64,000 bases of DNA from JAFAXD01 sp963816775 (GCA_963816775.1 CAWFLX010000062.1:1-64000), one strand, 5' to 3'. Positions 42,719 to 52,915 are shown, numbered from the stretch's first letter. Made by a program: numbers and translations. The notes: generated by a model from the sequence alone, not told the origin.

Positions 42719-45700
42719 CTATCGGTCTGGCAATGGCACCCGGTCAGGGCTCCAGTCCTGGAACTCGAATGGCTTGCGGAAAATACCCGGTGCGATAGCC
42801 GACACTGGATTCACCTGCAGCACCGAGCGGCCCGGCGCGCCGACGACCTGATAGGTGATGCCCAGCAGGCCTTCCTTCGGGCCGCCCAGGAACAGGCCAA
42901 ACAGCGGAATTTGGCCGAACGCGTTGTTGAGGCCATAAAGCGGAATGAAAGTGCCGCGCAGCCTCACGTCGTTACCAGCATAATCGATGGTACCATCGAT
43001 TGTTGCGCCGACGATCGGCCCTTGCACCACGCCGTCGCGTAGCACCAGCCTTCCAGGACTGCGCGTGAACTCGACCCGCAGGCGCGTGAATTGGACCCCA
43101 TTGGGAGCGCCGCCTGGCGCTCCACTCACCACCTTGTCGAGCCCCGCCTCCCCACGCACGATGAACTCGCGGATGTTGAGCGTCCCGTCCTGCGGACTTT
43201 GATCGCCGGTCGGCGCATCCATCGCCAGCCACATCTGCCCGCCGAACATCTTCGCGTAGGTATCGGTGAAGCGGAACAAGGAACCGGCATCGTTGGTTTC
43301 GAGATAGACCACCTGGCGGTTGTCGCCGCGACCGCGCAGGTCACCTTTCAGCGGCGTATCGACGCCGAGCTTGCCATTCAGGTTGAAGGCGCGGATCTGA
43401 CCGCCACGTCGTGACACGCGCGCATCCACCGCGCGGATCGCCTCGCCGTTGAAGCCGGCGACCGCGCCGAGCTTGGCATCGAGGTCGAAGTCGGGACCCT
43501 GGCTGTGTGATTTTTGCTCGCGCGACGATGAGCTGAGCTGCGATTTGACGAAGCCGCGGCCGTCGTAGACTTCTCCGCGCACCGTGACCTTGAGTTGGCC
43601 GTCATTGCCGCGGTCGGCCTTGACGTTGACCTTGTCGCCGTCGGAGAGCGCAAATGTCGGCAGGTTGGCTGATACGACTTCGCCCTTGTCGTCGAACTCG
43701 ATGGTGCCCTTCACCAAGGTTCCGGACCCCTCGATCACCAGGTCCTCGCAACGGAACGACTTGCCGCGCGCGATCTCCGTGAAGGAGGCGCGGCTCGGGC
43801 GACCCGGGGCTTTGAGCCAACCCGGAATCAAGTTGTCGATCTTGGCTTGCGTCAGGTCGGCTTCTACCGTGAAGCGGCTTTCCTGATCCGGTGTCATTCC
43901 CATTCGACCGGCGAGTTTGATCGGGACAGGACCGGAGATGCTGTTGCCGAGATCGAAGCCGAACTTGGTGCGCGCGGCGTCATCGAAACTGGCCTGCAGG
44001 CGGAACTGAGCGTCGGGCTCGCTGGTCAGCTTGCGATAATCGATCGCGGCCAGCATGCCGCCAATCCGCACGTCGCCCTTGACCTGATAGCCCTGGTTGT
44101 TGGCTGCGACGCGCAAGGTTTGCGCCTCGATGCGCTGCGACATAACGAAACGGTCGATCGCAAAGTTGGCCACGTCGGCATTGATGCTGTAGTTGACCGG
44201 GCCCTTCGGGTCGTCCGGGTCGATAATGAACGCGAGCGCGACTTGCGCCGTCATGTTGCCGTGGGTCGCTGCGGGATCGAGCGGCGTGCCGGCGGCTTCG
44301 CGCAGACGCTCGTTCATGAGTAGCTCGGCGGCCGCAGGCGCCGGACCTTCGACGCGCATGCGCGCGCGCGCCGGCGGTTTCTTTGCGTAGCCGTCGGGAA
44401 TTTCGAGTACGCCGTTGCTCACGATCAACCGGCGGCCGGGCGACACGTCGACGGTACCGCGCGCGAGCGTCATCGTGGTGGAACGCCCAACGATCCGGGT
44501 AACAACTTCCCCGTCGGTGATCGGGGGCAACTCGTCGACCGGGCGCACGGAAACCCCGCTCGCCACCACCGTGATCACCATGCCGTCGTCGGCGACCGGC
44601 GGTCCGCCGGGCTGCAATGAGCTCAGCGGGGCGTTGGTCATGACTTCGATGTGGTCGACGGTTCCAGCCTCGAAATGCTCCAGCGCCCAGGCGCGCACGC
44701 CCGGATTGGCCGGGACCGGCCAGAGCTGTTTGAAGTTGGCGATCGAAACCCGCGGAGTTGCCGTCAGGTTCATCGCCAGACGCGGATCCGGAGTGGAAAA
44801 ATCGAGACTGCCTGTCGCGGTGAGCCCGAGCCCGCCGCCCGCGATCTCACCCTGGTCGAGGTCGATGCGTCGCCGGGTCGGATCAATCCGTCCGCGCACG
44901 ACAATCCGGTCGAGCAGCAGTGGATCGCGGCCGGGACTAATCGGCGCAAAAACGATGCTGCCGCGGGACAGGCCGAACGTCCAGGCTCCGCCGGCGGCGC
45001 TCGGCGCCTGCGCATTGGCGACGAGATCGAAGCGATTGTCGCCGGACACGACCCGCAGCGGAATGACCAGTGTTCCACGTGCGCCGTCCCATTCGAGCTT
45101 CATCTCGGCATGATCGACCGTCATGCGGCTGTATTTGTTGCCGGGTTCGGTCAGAATCACACCCTGATCGAAAACGAGATGCCCGCTCGCGCTCCGCGGC
45201 ACACCATCCGGTGCAATCTCGACATGCATCGCGCCCGAAAAGGGCATCTCCGCCTCGAGCTGTCCGTCGCCCACGCGCAATGCCAGCAACAAGTCGCGCA
45301 GCGCGATTTTGTGCGCATCGATGTCCAGCACGCGCGCGCCATCGGCATTCGCCTTGACGGACGCGAGCAGCTGCCATTGGTGGTTGGGGCGATCGGAGCC
45401 GATGCTGAACACGACCTCGCCGGCCTTCGAGCGCGTCACGCTGACGTTGATGTTATCGAACACCGACTGCTGGCCGTTGCGCTCGTCCTCAACAACGATG
45501 CGGCCATCCTTTAAACCGATCTCGTTGAGGTCGTAGCCGTCGAGTCCCAGCGCGCGCATACTGTCGATCCAAGCGAGCAGCGCGCTAAAATTTCTTGGTC
45601 CTTCACTCAGAAAGGATTTGGATGGCGCGCCGGGAGCCGGCGCAACGGCCACGCCGGTGGTTGTGGTTGCGGCCGGAGGCGTGGAGCTCGGCGTCACTAC

Positions 45701-46282
45701 TCCGCCGCGTGGCATCAGCGTAAACTGGCCATCAGCTCCGATCCGTACGGCCAGCGCGGTATCGACCAGCTTGAGACTGGCGGCGCGCGGACGTCCCGTG
45801 AGAAGGCTTGATCCAGAGATACCAACTTCGGCGCGCGGAGCGCTTGCCACCACCGAACCGTCGGGATCGCGCACCACAATATTGACAATGCGGACCGCTG
45901 TGCGACCCGCCTGGTCGCGCTCAAGAATGGTCCCGCCGACGTCAACGGTGTGACGCGTGCCGAAATTTTCCTTGATGGCCGCCGTGATCCAGGGCGTCGC
46001 TATGTCGAGCGGGACCGGACCGTAGGAGAGCCGCCACCACAGAAGCGCAAGCGCGATCGGAATAAGTGCAACCGCAACGGCGCACGCAATGCCGACGCGA
46101 CGCAAGCCGCGCGATCGCACGCGGAAACGGCGAACGGAATGCACGAACCGGCGGATGCCCAATCGCAACCGGCCGCGCGTCTCGCAGGCGGCGATGACCG
46201 CAGGGTTGGTCCGGTGCTGATCGAGGCTCGCCTGCAGGCTGCGCAAGCCGGCGAGTTTCGGACCAAGGTTGTTGTCCGCCAT
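42719..46282 (-). CDS. Large AsmA-like/DUF3971 envelope protein (YhdP-type)
   Basis: 1187 residues. A basic cytosolic N-terminus (residues 1-60) is followed by one transmembrane segment (VGIACAVAVALIPIALALLWW) and a very long beta-rich periplasmic region ending in an AsmA-like C-terminal domain (GTFIPLYGLNNAFGQIPLFGLFLGG, then GLLGITYQVVGAPG). The family is thought to form bridge-like proteins that move phospholipids between inner and outer membranes, like YhdP and TamB. Function here is inferred from architecture only. Divergent from bcp, 172 bp apart. Confidence 0.88.
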   Translation of the reverse strand: MADNNLGPKLAGLRSLQASLDQHRTNPAVIAACETRGRLRLGIRRFVHSVRRFRVRSRGLRRVGIACAVAVALIPIALALLWWRLSYGPVPLDIATPWITAAIKENFGTRHTVDVGGTILERDQAGRTAVRIVNIVVRDPDGSVVASAPRAEVGISGSSLLTGRPRAASLKLVDTALAVRIGADGQFTLMPRGGVVTPSSTPPAATTTTGVAVAPAPGAPSKSFLSEGPRNFSALLAWIDSMRALGLDGYDLNEIGLKDGRIVVEDERNGQQSVFDNINVSVTRSKAGEVVFSIGSDRPNHQWQLLASVKANADGARVLDIDAHKIALRDLLLALRVGDGQLEAEMPFSGAMHVEIAPDGVPRSASGHLVFDQGVILTEPGNKYSRMTVDHAEMKLEWDGARGTLVIPLRVVSGDNRFDLVANAQAPSAAGGAWTFGLSRGSIVFAPISPGRDPLLLDRIVVRGRIDPTRRRIDLDQGEIAGGGLGLTATGSLDFSTPDPRLAMNLTATPRVSIANFKQLWPVPANPGVRAWALEHFEAGTVDHIEVMTNAPLSSLQPGGPPVADDGMVITVVASGVSVRPVDELPPITDGEVVTRIVGRSTTMTLARGTVDVSPGRRLIVSNGVLEIPDGYAKKPPARARMRVEGPAPAAAELLMNERLREAAGTPLDPAATHGNMTAQVALAFIIDPDDPKGPVNYSINADVANFAIDRFVMSQRIEAQTLRVAANNQGYQVKGDVRIGGMLAAIDYRKLTSEPDAQFRLQASFDDAARTKFGFDLGNSISGPVPIKLAGRMGMTPDQESRFTVEADLTQAKIDNLIPGWLKAPGRPSRASFTEIARGKSFRCEDLVIEGSGTLVKGTIEFDDKGEVVSANLPTFALSDGDKVNVKADRGNDGQLKVTVRGEVYDGRGFVKSQLSSSSREQKSHSQGPDFDLDAKLGAVAGFNGEAIRAVDARVSRRGGQIRAFNLNGKLGVDTPLKGDLRGRGDNRQVVYLETNDAGSLFRFTDTYAKMFGGQMWLAMDAPTGDQSPQDGTLNIREFIVRGEAGLDKVVSGAPGGAPNGVQFTRLRVEFTRSPGRLVLRDGVVQGPIVGATIDGTIDYAGNDVRLRGTFIPLYGLNNAFGQIPLFGLFLGGPKEGLLGITYQVVGAPGRSVLQVNPVSAIAPGIFRKPFEFQDWSPDRVPLPDR

Positions 46283-46454
46283 TCCGGTTGGGCGTCCCCT
46301 CTACGCCAGTCGGTCGATGATCTTAAAGTTTCGAGTGATTCGCCTTGCCGGATCGAAAACGACGCGAAACCGTGCGACCCTCGACGCTCCGCCCCGTAGA
46401 TGCTGACGTAAGTAGTCAGAATGCGCTTGGGAAATAGACGAAAGGAAGGCATCC

Positions 46455-46931
46455 ATGGCCGCAAAACTGGCCGAAGGGACCAAAGCCCCGGCTTTCAAGC
46501 TTCCGACCGGCGATGGCGACCCGGTGACGCTCGCTGACTTCAAAGGCAAGAACCTCGTTCTCTTCTTCTATCCCAAGGCGGACACCCCGGGCTGCACCAA
46601 GGAAGCGATCGCGTTTTCAGCGCTCAAGCCCGCCTTTACCAAGGCGAATACCGCCGTGGTTGGCGTTTCGGCCGACCCCGTGAAGGCCCAAAGCGCCTTC
46701 AAAAAGAAGCACAGCCTCAAGACCGATTTGGCGTCAGACGAGACGCACGCAATGCTCGAAGCCTACGGGGTATGGGGTGAAAAATCCATGTACGGCCGGA
46801 CTTTTCAGGGGATCACCCGTACAACCGTTCTAATCGGGCCGAACGGCCGCATCGCCCGCATTTGGCCGAAGGTCAAGGTCGATGGGCATGCCGAAGAGGT
46901 TCTAGCGGCCGCGCGCGAGCTCAAAGAATGA
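46455..46931 (+). CDS. bcp: Bcp/PrxQ-type peroxiredoxin, 1-Cys form
   Basis: 158-residue thiol peroxidase that reduces hydroperoxides. Peroxidatic Cys in KADTPGCTKEAIAF. The resolving Cys that follows five residues later in E. coli Bcp is replaced (A-I-A), and I find no other Cys in the protein, so it must rely on an external thiol. Ribosome-binding site AAAGGAAGG precedes ATG 46455. Sits just upstream of the M23 peptidase gene on the same strand (88 bp). Confidence 0.94.
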   Translation: MAAKLAEGTKAPAFKLPTGDGDPVTLADFKGKNLVLFFYPKADTPGCTKEAIAFSALKPAFTKANTAVVGVSADPVKAQSAFKKKHSLKTDLASDETHAMLEAYGVWGEKSMYGRTFQGITRTTVLIGPNGRIARIWPKVKVDGHAEEVLAAARELKE

Positions 46932-47019
46932 GGCGCCTGTTTGGAGATAATTAACGCCGGTTTGGTCCAATCAGCGGCTTGGGCATGGGGGGCGGGACAC
47001 GACCGCCGTGTAAGCGTTG

Positions 47020-48354
47020 ATGTCCTACCGGTCGGAGTCCCACCACGTTGCAAACGCGCACGCCGTTCGTGTGGCCGACGGCTATGCTCAAGACCGTCAT
47101 GCCCAGCATTATGCTCACCATTACACCCGGTCCCAGCCCGATGCGGTGAACCACGCGCGCGGCCGCGCCGCCTCGCCTGGTCCGAGCGCCAGGCGCGATG
47201 TGCCAAAGGGCCGCAGCACGCTGCTCCACGGCGGCCGGCCGGTGCGTGTCGGGCGCGTAGCGTTCTGGGTCATCGTTGGCACGCTGACCGTCCTCGCCGG
47301 CTGGACCACGATGACGGCGACCTATTTTGCATTTCACGACGATGTCCTGAAGCGACTCGTTAAGCATCAAGCCGAAGTGCGATTTTCGTACGAAGATCAG
47401 ATCGCTGAGATGCGGGCCCGCATCGACCGTTCGGCCAGCCGGCAGATGCTTGATCAGGAACAACTGGCGCAGAAACTCGAGCAGTTGGTGCGCCGTCAGT
47501 CGATCCTCGAGGGGCGAGCCAATACGCTCGGCACCCTGACCGATCCAGGCGGCGGGTCCAAATCGCGCAACGCCAATGGCGCCGGAAATCCCGATCGCGG
47601 CGCGAGCCTCGAACCTCGCGGCCTGTCGGCAATTTTCGCTCGGCTGATGGGACGCAAGCCCGATCCGGAAGCGACGTTGGCGCGCCTCTACGAGTCGCTT
47701 GATCGGGTGGAAGCGCGGCAGAGTGCCTTGCTTGCGACCCTTGAAGAAAACTTCGAAGGCAAAGCCAGACGCATGCGCAGCGCGCTTGGCGACATCGGCG
47801 TGCGTGTCGGAAAACAGGACGCAACCGGCGGACCGTTCGTGCCGGTGCGCGCGCCCACCGACGCCAGCTTCGAGCGACAAGTCGCGCGCATCCATCAGGC
47901 ACGTGCGCACGTCGAGCACCTGACGCGGACCCTCGCCATGGTGCCGGTTCGCAAACCGGTGGAGGGTGAGCTCGACGAGTCCTCAGGCTTTGGGGTGCGG
48001 AGCGATCCATTCCTCGGCCGCCCGGCCATGCATACGGGAATCGATTTCCGCGGAGACAGCGGAGACCCGGTGCACGCAACCGCCGCCGGCACGGTCGTCG
48101 AGGCGGGCTGGAGCGGCGGCTATGGTCGAATGGTCGAAATCGATCACGGCAGCGGCTTCTCGACGCGCTACGGGCATCTGTCCAAGATCGACGTCAAGGT
48201 CGGGCAGAGCATCAAGATCGGCCAGGTCATCGGCGAGATCGGATCAACCGGCCGTTCCACGGGTCCGCATCTGCATTACGAGACCCGTATCGACGGAGAG
48301 GCGGTCAATCCGCAAAAATTCCTGCGCGCCGGCGAGAAGCTCGGCGTGCTCTGA
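47020..48354 (+). CDS. M23 (LytM) family metallopeptidase with coiled-coil region
   Basis: 444 residues. His-rich N-terminal tail, one transmembrane segment at about 75-100 (VAFWVIVGTLTVLAGWTTMTA), a coiled-coil region (SYEDQIAEMRARIDRSASRQMLDQEQLAQKLEQL split across 125-165), and a C-terminal LytM domain. Zinc ligands: His and Asp in MHTGIDFRGD, and HLHYE. Either a peptidoglycan endopeptidase or an amidase activator of the EnvC/NlpD kind; intact ligands favour an active enzyme. ATG 47020 is preferred over TTG 47017. Confidence 0.9.
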   Translation: MSYRSESHHVANAHAVRVADGYAQDRHAQHYAHHYTRSQPDAVNHARGRAASPGPSARRDVPKGRSTLLHGGRPVRVGRVAFWVIVGTLTVLAGWTTMTATYFAFHDDVLKRLVKHQAEVRFSYEDQIAEMRARIDRSASRQMLDQEQLAQKLEQLVRRQSILEGRANTLGTLTDPGGGSKSRNANGAGNPDRGASLEPRGLSAIFARLMGRKPDPEATLARLYESLDRVEARQSALLATLEENFEGKARRMRSALGDIGVRVGKQDATGGPFVPVRAPTDASFERQVARIHQARAHVEHLTRTLAMVPVRKPVEGELDESSGFGVRSDPFLGRPAMHTGIDFRGDSGDPVHATAAGTVVEAGWSGGYGRMVEIDHGSGFSTRYGHLSKIDVKVGQSIKIGQVIGEIGSTGRSTGPHLHYETRIDGEAVNPQKFLRAGEKLGVL

Positions 48355-48360
48355 TCCCCG

Positions 48361-49338
48361 TCACTCGACTGAGATCCCGGCGAACTTCACCACCTTGCCC
48401 CACTTTTCGGTCTCGTCCGCGACGAGCTTGCCGAATTCGGCCGGCGACATCGGCATTGGCACGCCGCCGAGTTCCGCGATGCGCGATTTCATTTTCGGAT
48501 CGGCCAGCGCCTCAGCGAGCGCCTTATTCAAAACTTCGATTGCTTCGGGCGGCGTACCTTTCGGCGCCGCGATGCCATACCAAACGCTCGCCTCATAGCC
48601 CGGCACGGTTTCGCCGACGGTGGGGATGTCGGGCAGCGCATCGGAGCGCGTCGCCGTGGTCACGCCGAGCGCACGCAATTGGCCGGCGCGCACGAATTCA
48701 ATCGCTCCCGGCAGGTTGTCGAACATGACATGGACCTTACCGGTCATCAGATCGGGCGCGGCGGCGGACGAGCCGCGATATGGCACGTGCACGATATTGA
48801 TGCCGGTCATTGTCTTGAACAACTCCGCCGACATGTGAACGGACGTGCCGTTACCGGACGACGCGAAGCTCAGCTCGCCGGGACGAGCTTTGGCGTAGTC
48901 GATAAATTCTGCCACCGTACGGACTGGCAGCGACGGAGGCACCACCATGATGTTGGTGAGCCGCATGATGCCGGCCACGGGCACGGTATCGCGCAGGAAC
49001 ACGAACGGGAGGTTTTTATAGAGCGATGCGCCGATCGCATTGTTCGGCGCAACGAACATGATCGTATAGCCGTCGGGCGGCGAATTGATCACCGAATTGG
49101 CGGCGATCATGCCGCCTGAACCGGCCCGGTTTTCGACCACGAACTGCTGGCCAAGGTGGTCCGAGAGCCATTCGCTCAGGATCCGAGCCACGATGTCATT
49201 TGGACCGCCGGCCGTGAACCCGACCACGAAGTGCACGGGCCGGCTGGGATATTTTTCGCCGGCCGCAGCCAGGTCGACGGCGAACAGGCATTGGCACGCA
49301 AAACCAAGCAGAATGACAAGAGAACGAGCGACGCACAT
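48361..49338 (-). CDS. Bug family (TctC-like) solute-binding protein, copy A
   Basis: 325-residue periplasmic binding protein with a signal peptide (LVILLGFACQCLFAVDLAAAG). Bug signatures: YPSRPVHFVVGFTAGGPNDIVAR, VVENRAGSGGMIAAN, PPDGYTIMF, PYRGSSAAAPDLMTGKVHVMFDN and VWYGIAAPKGTPPEAI. These proteins bind carboxylates or related small molecules; many have no cognate transporter nearby and no TctA/TctB genes are present here. 76 bp downstream of copy B on the same strand, so probably cotranscribed. Confidence 0.93.
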   Translation of the reverse strand: MCVARSLVILLGFACQCLFAVDLAAAGEKYPSRPVHFVVGFTAGGPNDIVARILSEWLSDHLGQQFVVENRAGSGGMIAANSVINSPPDGYTIMFVAPNNAIGASLYKNLPFVFLRDTVPVAGIMRLTNIMVVPPSLPVRTVAEFIDYAKARPGELSFASSGNGTSVHMSAELFKTMTGINIVHVPYRGSSAAAPDLMTGKVHVMFDNLPGAIEFVRAGQLRALGVTTATRSDALPDIPTVGETVPGYEASVWYGIAAPKGTPPEAIEVLNKALAEALADPKMKSRIAELGGVPMPMSPAEFGKLVADETEKWGKVVKFAGISVE

Positions 49339-49414
49339 TTGCCCTCTCCTTCCCCGGCTTCACGACGTACTACTGGCCTTTGGAGAACCGTGCACGGCGC
49401 AAAACCGCGACCAC

Positions 49415-50383
49415 TCATTCGATCGATACGCCCGCGGCTTTCACCACCTTCGCCCACTTTTCGGTTTCTTCGACGATGACTTGACCGAAGTCCGCCGGTG
49501 TTCCGGCCATGACGATGCCCCCGAGGTCGGCGAGACGCGCCTGGATATTAGGATCCGCAAGCGCCGCGTTGATTGCCTTGTTGAGCTTGTTGACGGCCTC
49601 CGGCGGCGTTCCCTTTGGCGCCCCCATGCCAAACCACGCGCTGGCCTCATAGCCCGGCACGGTATCGGCAACAGTCGGTACATCGGGAAGTGCCGGCGAA
49701 CGCTTCGCCGTCGTTACGCCAAGCGCGCGCAGCTTGCCCGCTCGGATGTGTTCGATCGACGACGGCATGTTGTCGAACATCACCTGCACCTGGCCGCTGA
49801 TGAGGTCGGTGAGCGCTGGCGCCGCTCCGCGGTAGGGCACGTGCAACAGATCAACCCCGGTCATCATCTTGAACATTTCGCCCGACAGGTGCACCGACGT
49901 GCCGTTGCCCGAAGATGCCCAGTTAATTTTGCCCGGGTTTGCCTTGGCGTAGTCGATGAACTCCTGCACGGTCTTTGCCGGCACCGCAGGATTGACCTCC
50001 ATCACGTTGGGCACCCTGGTCAGGCCCGCCACCGGCGCGATGTCGCGGATGAAGTCGAAGTTGAGCTTGCGATAGAGGCTGGCGTTGATGCCGTTCGCGG
50101 GATTGACCAGCAAGACCGTGTAGCCGTCCGGCGGCGCGTTGATCACCGCTTCGGTGCCGATGTTGTTGCCGGCTCCCGGCCGGTTTTCGATGATGACCTG
50201 CGCGCCGAGGTGTTCGGAAAGCCACTGTCCAATCAATCGCGCCAAAATATCGGTGGTGCCACCCGCCGGATATCCGACCACCCACTTGATCGGACGCGCA
50301 GGGTAGTCGTCAGCGACGGCGCTAGTGGATGCACCTAGGACAGCGATCAGCAAGCCTGTGGCGATGATGCGCATCCGGCGCAT
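49415..50383 (-). CDS. Bug family (TctC-like) solute-binding protein, copy B
   Basis: 322-residue paralogue of the adjacent gene, colinear along its whole length: YPARPIKWVVGYPAGGTTDILAR, IIENRPGAGNNIG, PPDGYTVLLVNPANGIN, PYRGAAPALTDLISGQVQVMFDN and AWFGMGAPKGTPPEAV. Signal peptide ATGLLIAVLGASTSAVA. A tandem duplication followed by divergence is the simplest origin, and different ligand loops (GGPND vs GGTTD) suggest different ligands. The 273 bp between its start and prfB contain no clear gene. Confidence 0.93.
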   Translation of the reverse strand: MRRMRIIATGLLIAVLGASTSAVADDYPARPIKWVVGYPAGGTTDILARLIGQWLSEHLGAQVIIENRPGAGNNIGTEAVINAPPDGYTVLLVNPANGINASLYRKLNFDFIRDIAPVAGLTRVPNVMEVNPAVPAKTVQEFIDYAKANPGKINWASSGNGTSVHLSGEMFKMMTGVDLLHVPYRGAAPALTDLISGQVQVMFDNMPSSIEHIRAGKLRALGVTTAKRSPALPDVPTVADTVPGYEASAWFGMGAPKGTPPEAVNKLNKAINAALADPNIQARLADLGGIVMAGTPADFGQVIVEETEKWAKVVKAAGVSIE

Positions 50384-50656
50384 GCGTTCCTCCCTCAGGC
50401 GCCCTTTCGTGGGCGCGTGTTGGCGGCATCTTCATCGATCCGATTGCCGGGCGCAATTGCGTTTCGACAGCGCGACCGGGCGGCAGCTTCCAGGCGGTTA
50501 GGCGGCCGCAGCAGGTTTCCAGGTCGGGAATCCGAGGCCGGTTCCCGTCAAGGCCGGCGTGCGATAGCCGGGCCTGTAGGACACCCAGCTCATTGTCAGA
50601 TCAGTGGCGGCGCGCGCGAGAACAAGCAGCTTCAAGGCCCGATTGCCGCGTACCGA

Positions 50657-51788
50657 TCAGTCGACATCCTCTACGTCCGTCGGTGCCTCGCCGAAGGCCT
50701 TCTGCGCCAAGGTCGCGCCCATGAACTCGTCGAGATCGCCGTCGAGCACCGCGCCCGTGTTGGAGGTTGAGACACCGGTGCGCAGATCCTTGACCATCTG
50801 GTAGGGCTGCAGCACATAGCTGCGAATCTGGTGGCCCCAGCCGATGTCGGTCTTGGCGGCCTGCTCGGCAGCTGCTTGTTCCTCGCGCTTCTTGAGCTCC
50901 GCCTGGTAGAGCTTGGCGCGCAGCATCTGCCAAGCTTGAGCGCGGTTGCGATGCTGGGAGCGATCGTTCTGACAAACGACGACGATCCCCGTCGGAATAT
51001 GCGTGAGGCGAATAGCGGACTCGGTCTTGTTGACGTGTTGGCCCCCTGCTCCGCCCGATCGCATGGTGTCGGTCCGCACGTCGGCTTCCTTGATGTCCAC
51101 CACGATGCGATCGTCGACTACCGGGTATACCGTGACGCCGGCGAAGGATGTATGCCGCCGCGCGTTTGAATCGAACGGAGAGATGCGCACGAGCCGATGC
51201 ACGCCGGCTTCGGTCTTGAGCCAACCAAAGGCGTTGTGGCCCTTGATCTCGACTGTGGCCGATTTGATCCCAGCTTCTTCGCCCGACGTCTCTTCCAGAT
51301 ACTCGACTTTGTAGCCGTGATTTTCCGCCCAGCGCGTATACATGCGCAACAGCATGCTGGCCCAGTCCTGGCTCTCGGTGCCGCCCGAGCCGGCATGGAC
51401 TTCGAGGTAACTGTCGTTGGCGTCGGCCTCACCCGACAGCAGCGCCTCCAGTTCGCGACGCGCGACTTCAACTTTGAGGTTACGCAGCGCAGCCTCGCCC
51501 TCCGCGACCACCGCGCTGTCTTTCTCGCTCTCGCCAAGCTCGATCAGGATTATCTGATCGTCGAGCTCACGTTCGACGCGCTCGATTGACGTGAGCTGAT
51601 CGTCAAGCTGCGTGCGCTCCTGCATCACACGCTGAGCGCGCTGTGCATCGTTCCAAAGATTGGGGTCCTCGGCCTGCTTGTTCAGCTCGGCAAGTCGTGC
51701 GCGCGCCTTGTCGACGTCAAAGATGCCTCCTCAGCAGCCCGAGTGACTGCTTGATGCCGTCAACGAGATTCTGAGCTTCAGCGCGCAT
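50657..51788 (-). CDS. prfB: Peptide chain release factor 2, with programmed +1 frameshift
   Basis: 376-residue factor that recognises UAA and UGA stops. The ATG at 51788 opens a 23-codon frame ending in an in-frame UGA (51717-51719); a +1 shift there joins the main frame (DVDKARARLAELNKQAEDPNLW...) to the stop at 50657. The codon-recognition tripeptide SPF is in RISPFDSN and the catalytic GGQ in SGGAGGQHVNKTESA. The total of 1132 bases is 377 codons plus one, as expected for one +1 shift. A start after the shift would truncate the conserved N-terminal helices. Confidence 0.96.
51717..51731 (-). promoter_or_regulatory. prfB: prfB programmed frameshift site
   Basis: On the minus strand the site reads AGGAGG-CAT-CTT-TGA-C. 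The internal Shine-Dalgarno-like AGGAGG (51726-51731) three bases before the slippery CUU-U, and the poor-context UGAC stop, are the textbook autoregulatory elements: when RF2 is scarce, the ribosome slips +1 and makes more RF2. CTT is codon 23 and TGA codon 24. Confidence 0.95.
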
Positions 51789-52011
51789 GGATGTCATCTC
51801 TGTGATTGTGCAATGCGTCATGGCATGTAAGGGATGCGCGATTACTATGCAATCAGGTTTTCTAGCACCCTTAAAAGCAGCCCTGGCACCCTCAATTACT
51901 CAAAACGCTGCTTATTTGGGCAGCCGCGACCACAGTGTTGCCTCAGATGGCGTGATTGGTCGCGCCCCCGCGCGGACCGTAGGGTGCAGCGATTTTCAAG
52001 GAACGGATGAC

Positions 52012-52887
52012 ATGAAAATTCATGTTGGCTTCGATATGGCGTTCGAGTGTCCCCAGCCCACTCCCATGATTTTCATGGTCAACGTGCATCCGTCGCGCGC
52101 CGCCGACTTGATCACGCTCAACTCGCTTCGCGCGACCCCCGCGCGCCTGACCACAACCTACATCGACGGCTTCGGTAACAAGTGTACGCGCCTGCTGGCA
52201 CCGGCGGGCGAACTGCGCGTCACATCGGACGCAATCGTCGAGGACAGCGGCCTTCCAGATTGCGTCGAGATCGACGCTCAAGAGCATGCTATCGCCGACT
52301 TGCCGCACGACACCTTGGTGTTCTTGTTGGCCAGCCGCTATTGCGAAACTGATCGGCTGATGGAGAAGGCGTGGGAATTGTTCGGCAAGACTGCGCGCGG
52401 TTGGCGCCGCGTGCAAGCGATTTGCGATTTCGTCCATTCGCACATGGAGTTCGGATACCAGCACGCCGGTCCGAAAAAGGGTGCCACCGACGCGTTGACC
52501 GAGAAGCGCGGCGTGTGTCGCGACTTCGCACACCTTGCCGTTACGTTCTGCCGCTGCATGAATATCCCGGCGCGTTACTGCACCGGATATCTGGGGGATA
52601 TCGGCGTACCGCCCGACCCCGATCCGATGGATTTCAGCGCCTGGTTTGAAGTGTTCCTGGGCGGTCGGTGGCATACGTTCGACGCACGCCACAACACCCC
52701 ACGCATCGGTCGCGTGCTGGTGGCGCGCGGTCGCGATGCTGCCGATGTGGCTATCAGCACGACGTTCGGAGCCAACACGCTCAAACGTTTTGCGGTGCGT
52801 ACCGACGAAGTGATTGCACCGGCCGGCCCGACGCCGACCAATCACCAACTGGTCGGCGTGCCACACGCCCGTCGCGCTGCTCGGTAA
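52012..52887 (+). CDS. Transglutaminase-like superfamily protein
   Basis: 291 residues. An N-terminal beta domain (about 1-130, FECPQPTPMIFMVNVHPSR) precedes the transglutaminase-like papain-fold domain with the catalytic Cys in TEKRGVCRDFAHLAV, His in GGRWHTFDARHN and the following Asp. Bacterial members are often proteases or are tied to amide-bond chemistry; the substrate here is unknown. ATG 52012 is supported by AAGGAA at 51999-52004. Divergent from prfB. Confidence 0.9.
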   Translation: MKIHVGFDMAFECPQPTPMIFMVNVHPSRAADLITLNSLRATPARLTTTYIDGFGNKCTRLLAPAGELRVTSDAIVEDSGLPDCVEIDAQEHAIADLPHDTLVFLLASRYCETDRLMEKAWELFGKTARGWRRVQAICDFVHSHMEFGYQHAGPKKGATDALTEKRGVCRDFAHLAVTFCRCMNIPARYCTGYLGDIGVPPDPDPMDFSAWFEVFLGGRWHTFDARHNTPRIGRVLVARGRDAADVAISTTFGANTLKRFAVRTDEVIAPAGPTPTNHQLVGVPHARRAAR

Positions 52888-52915
52888 GGGCAGTTCTGGC
52901 TGAGCTTAAGCGGCA

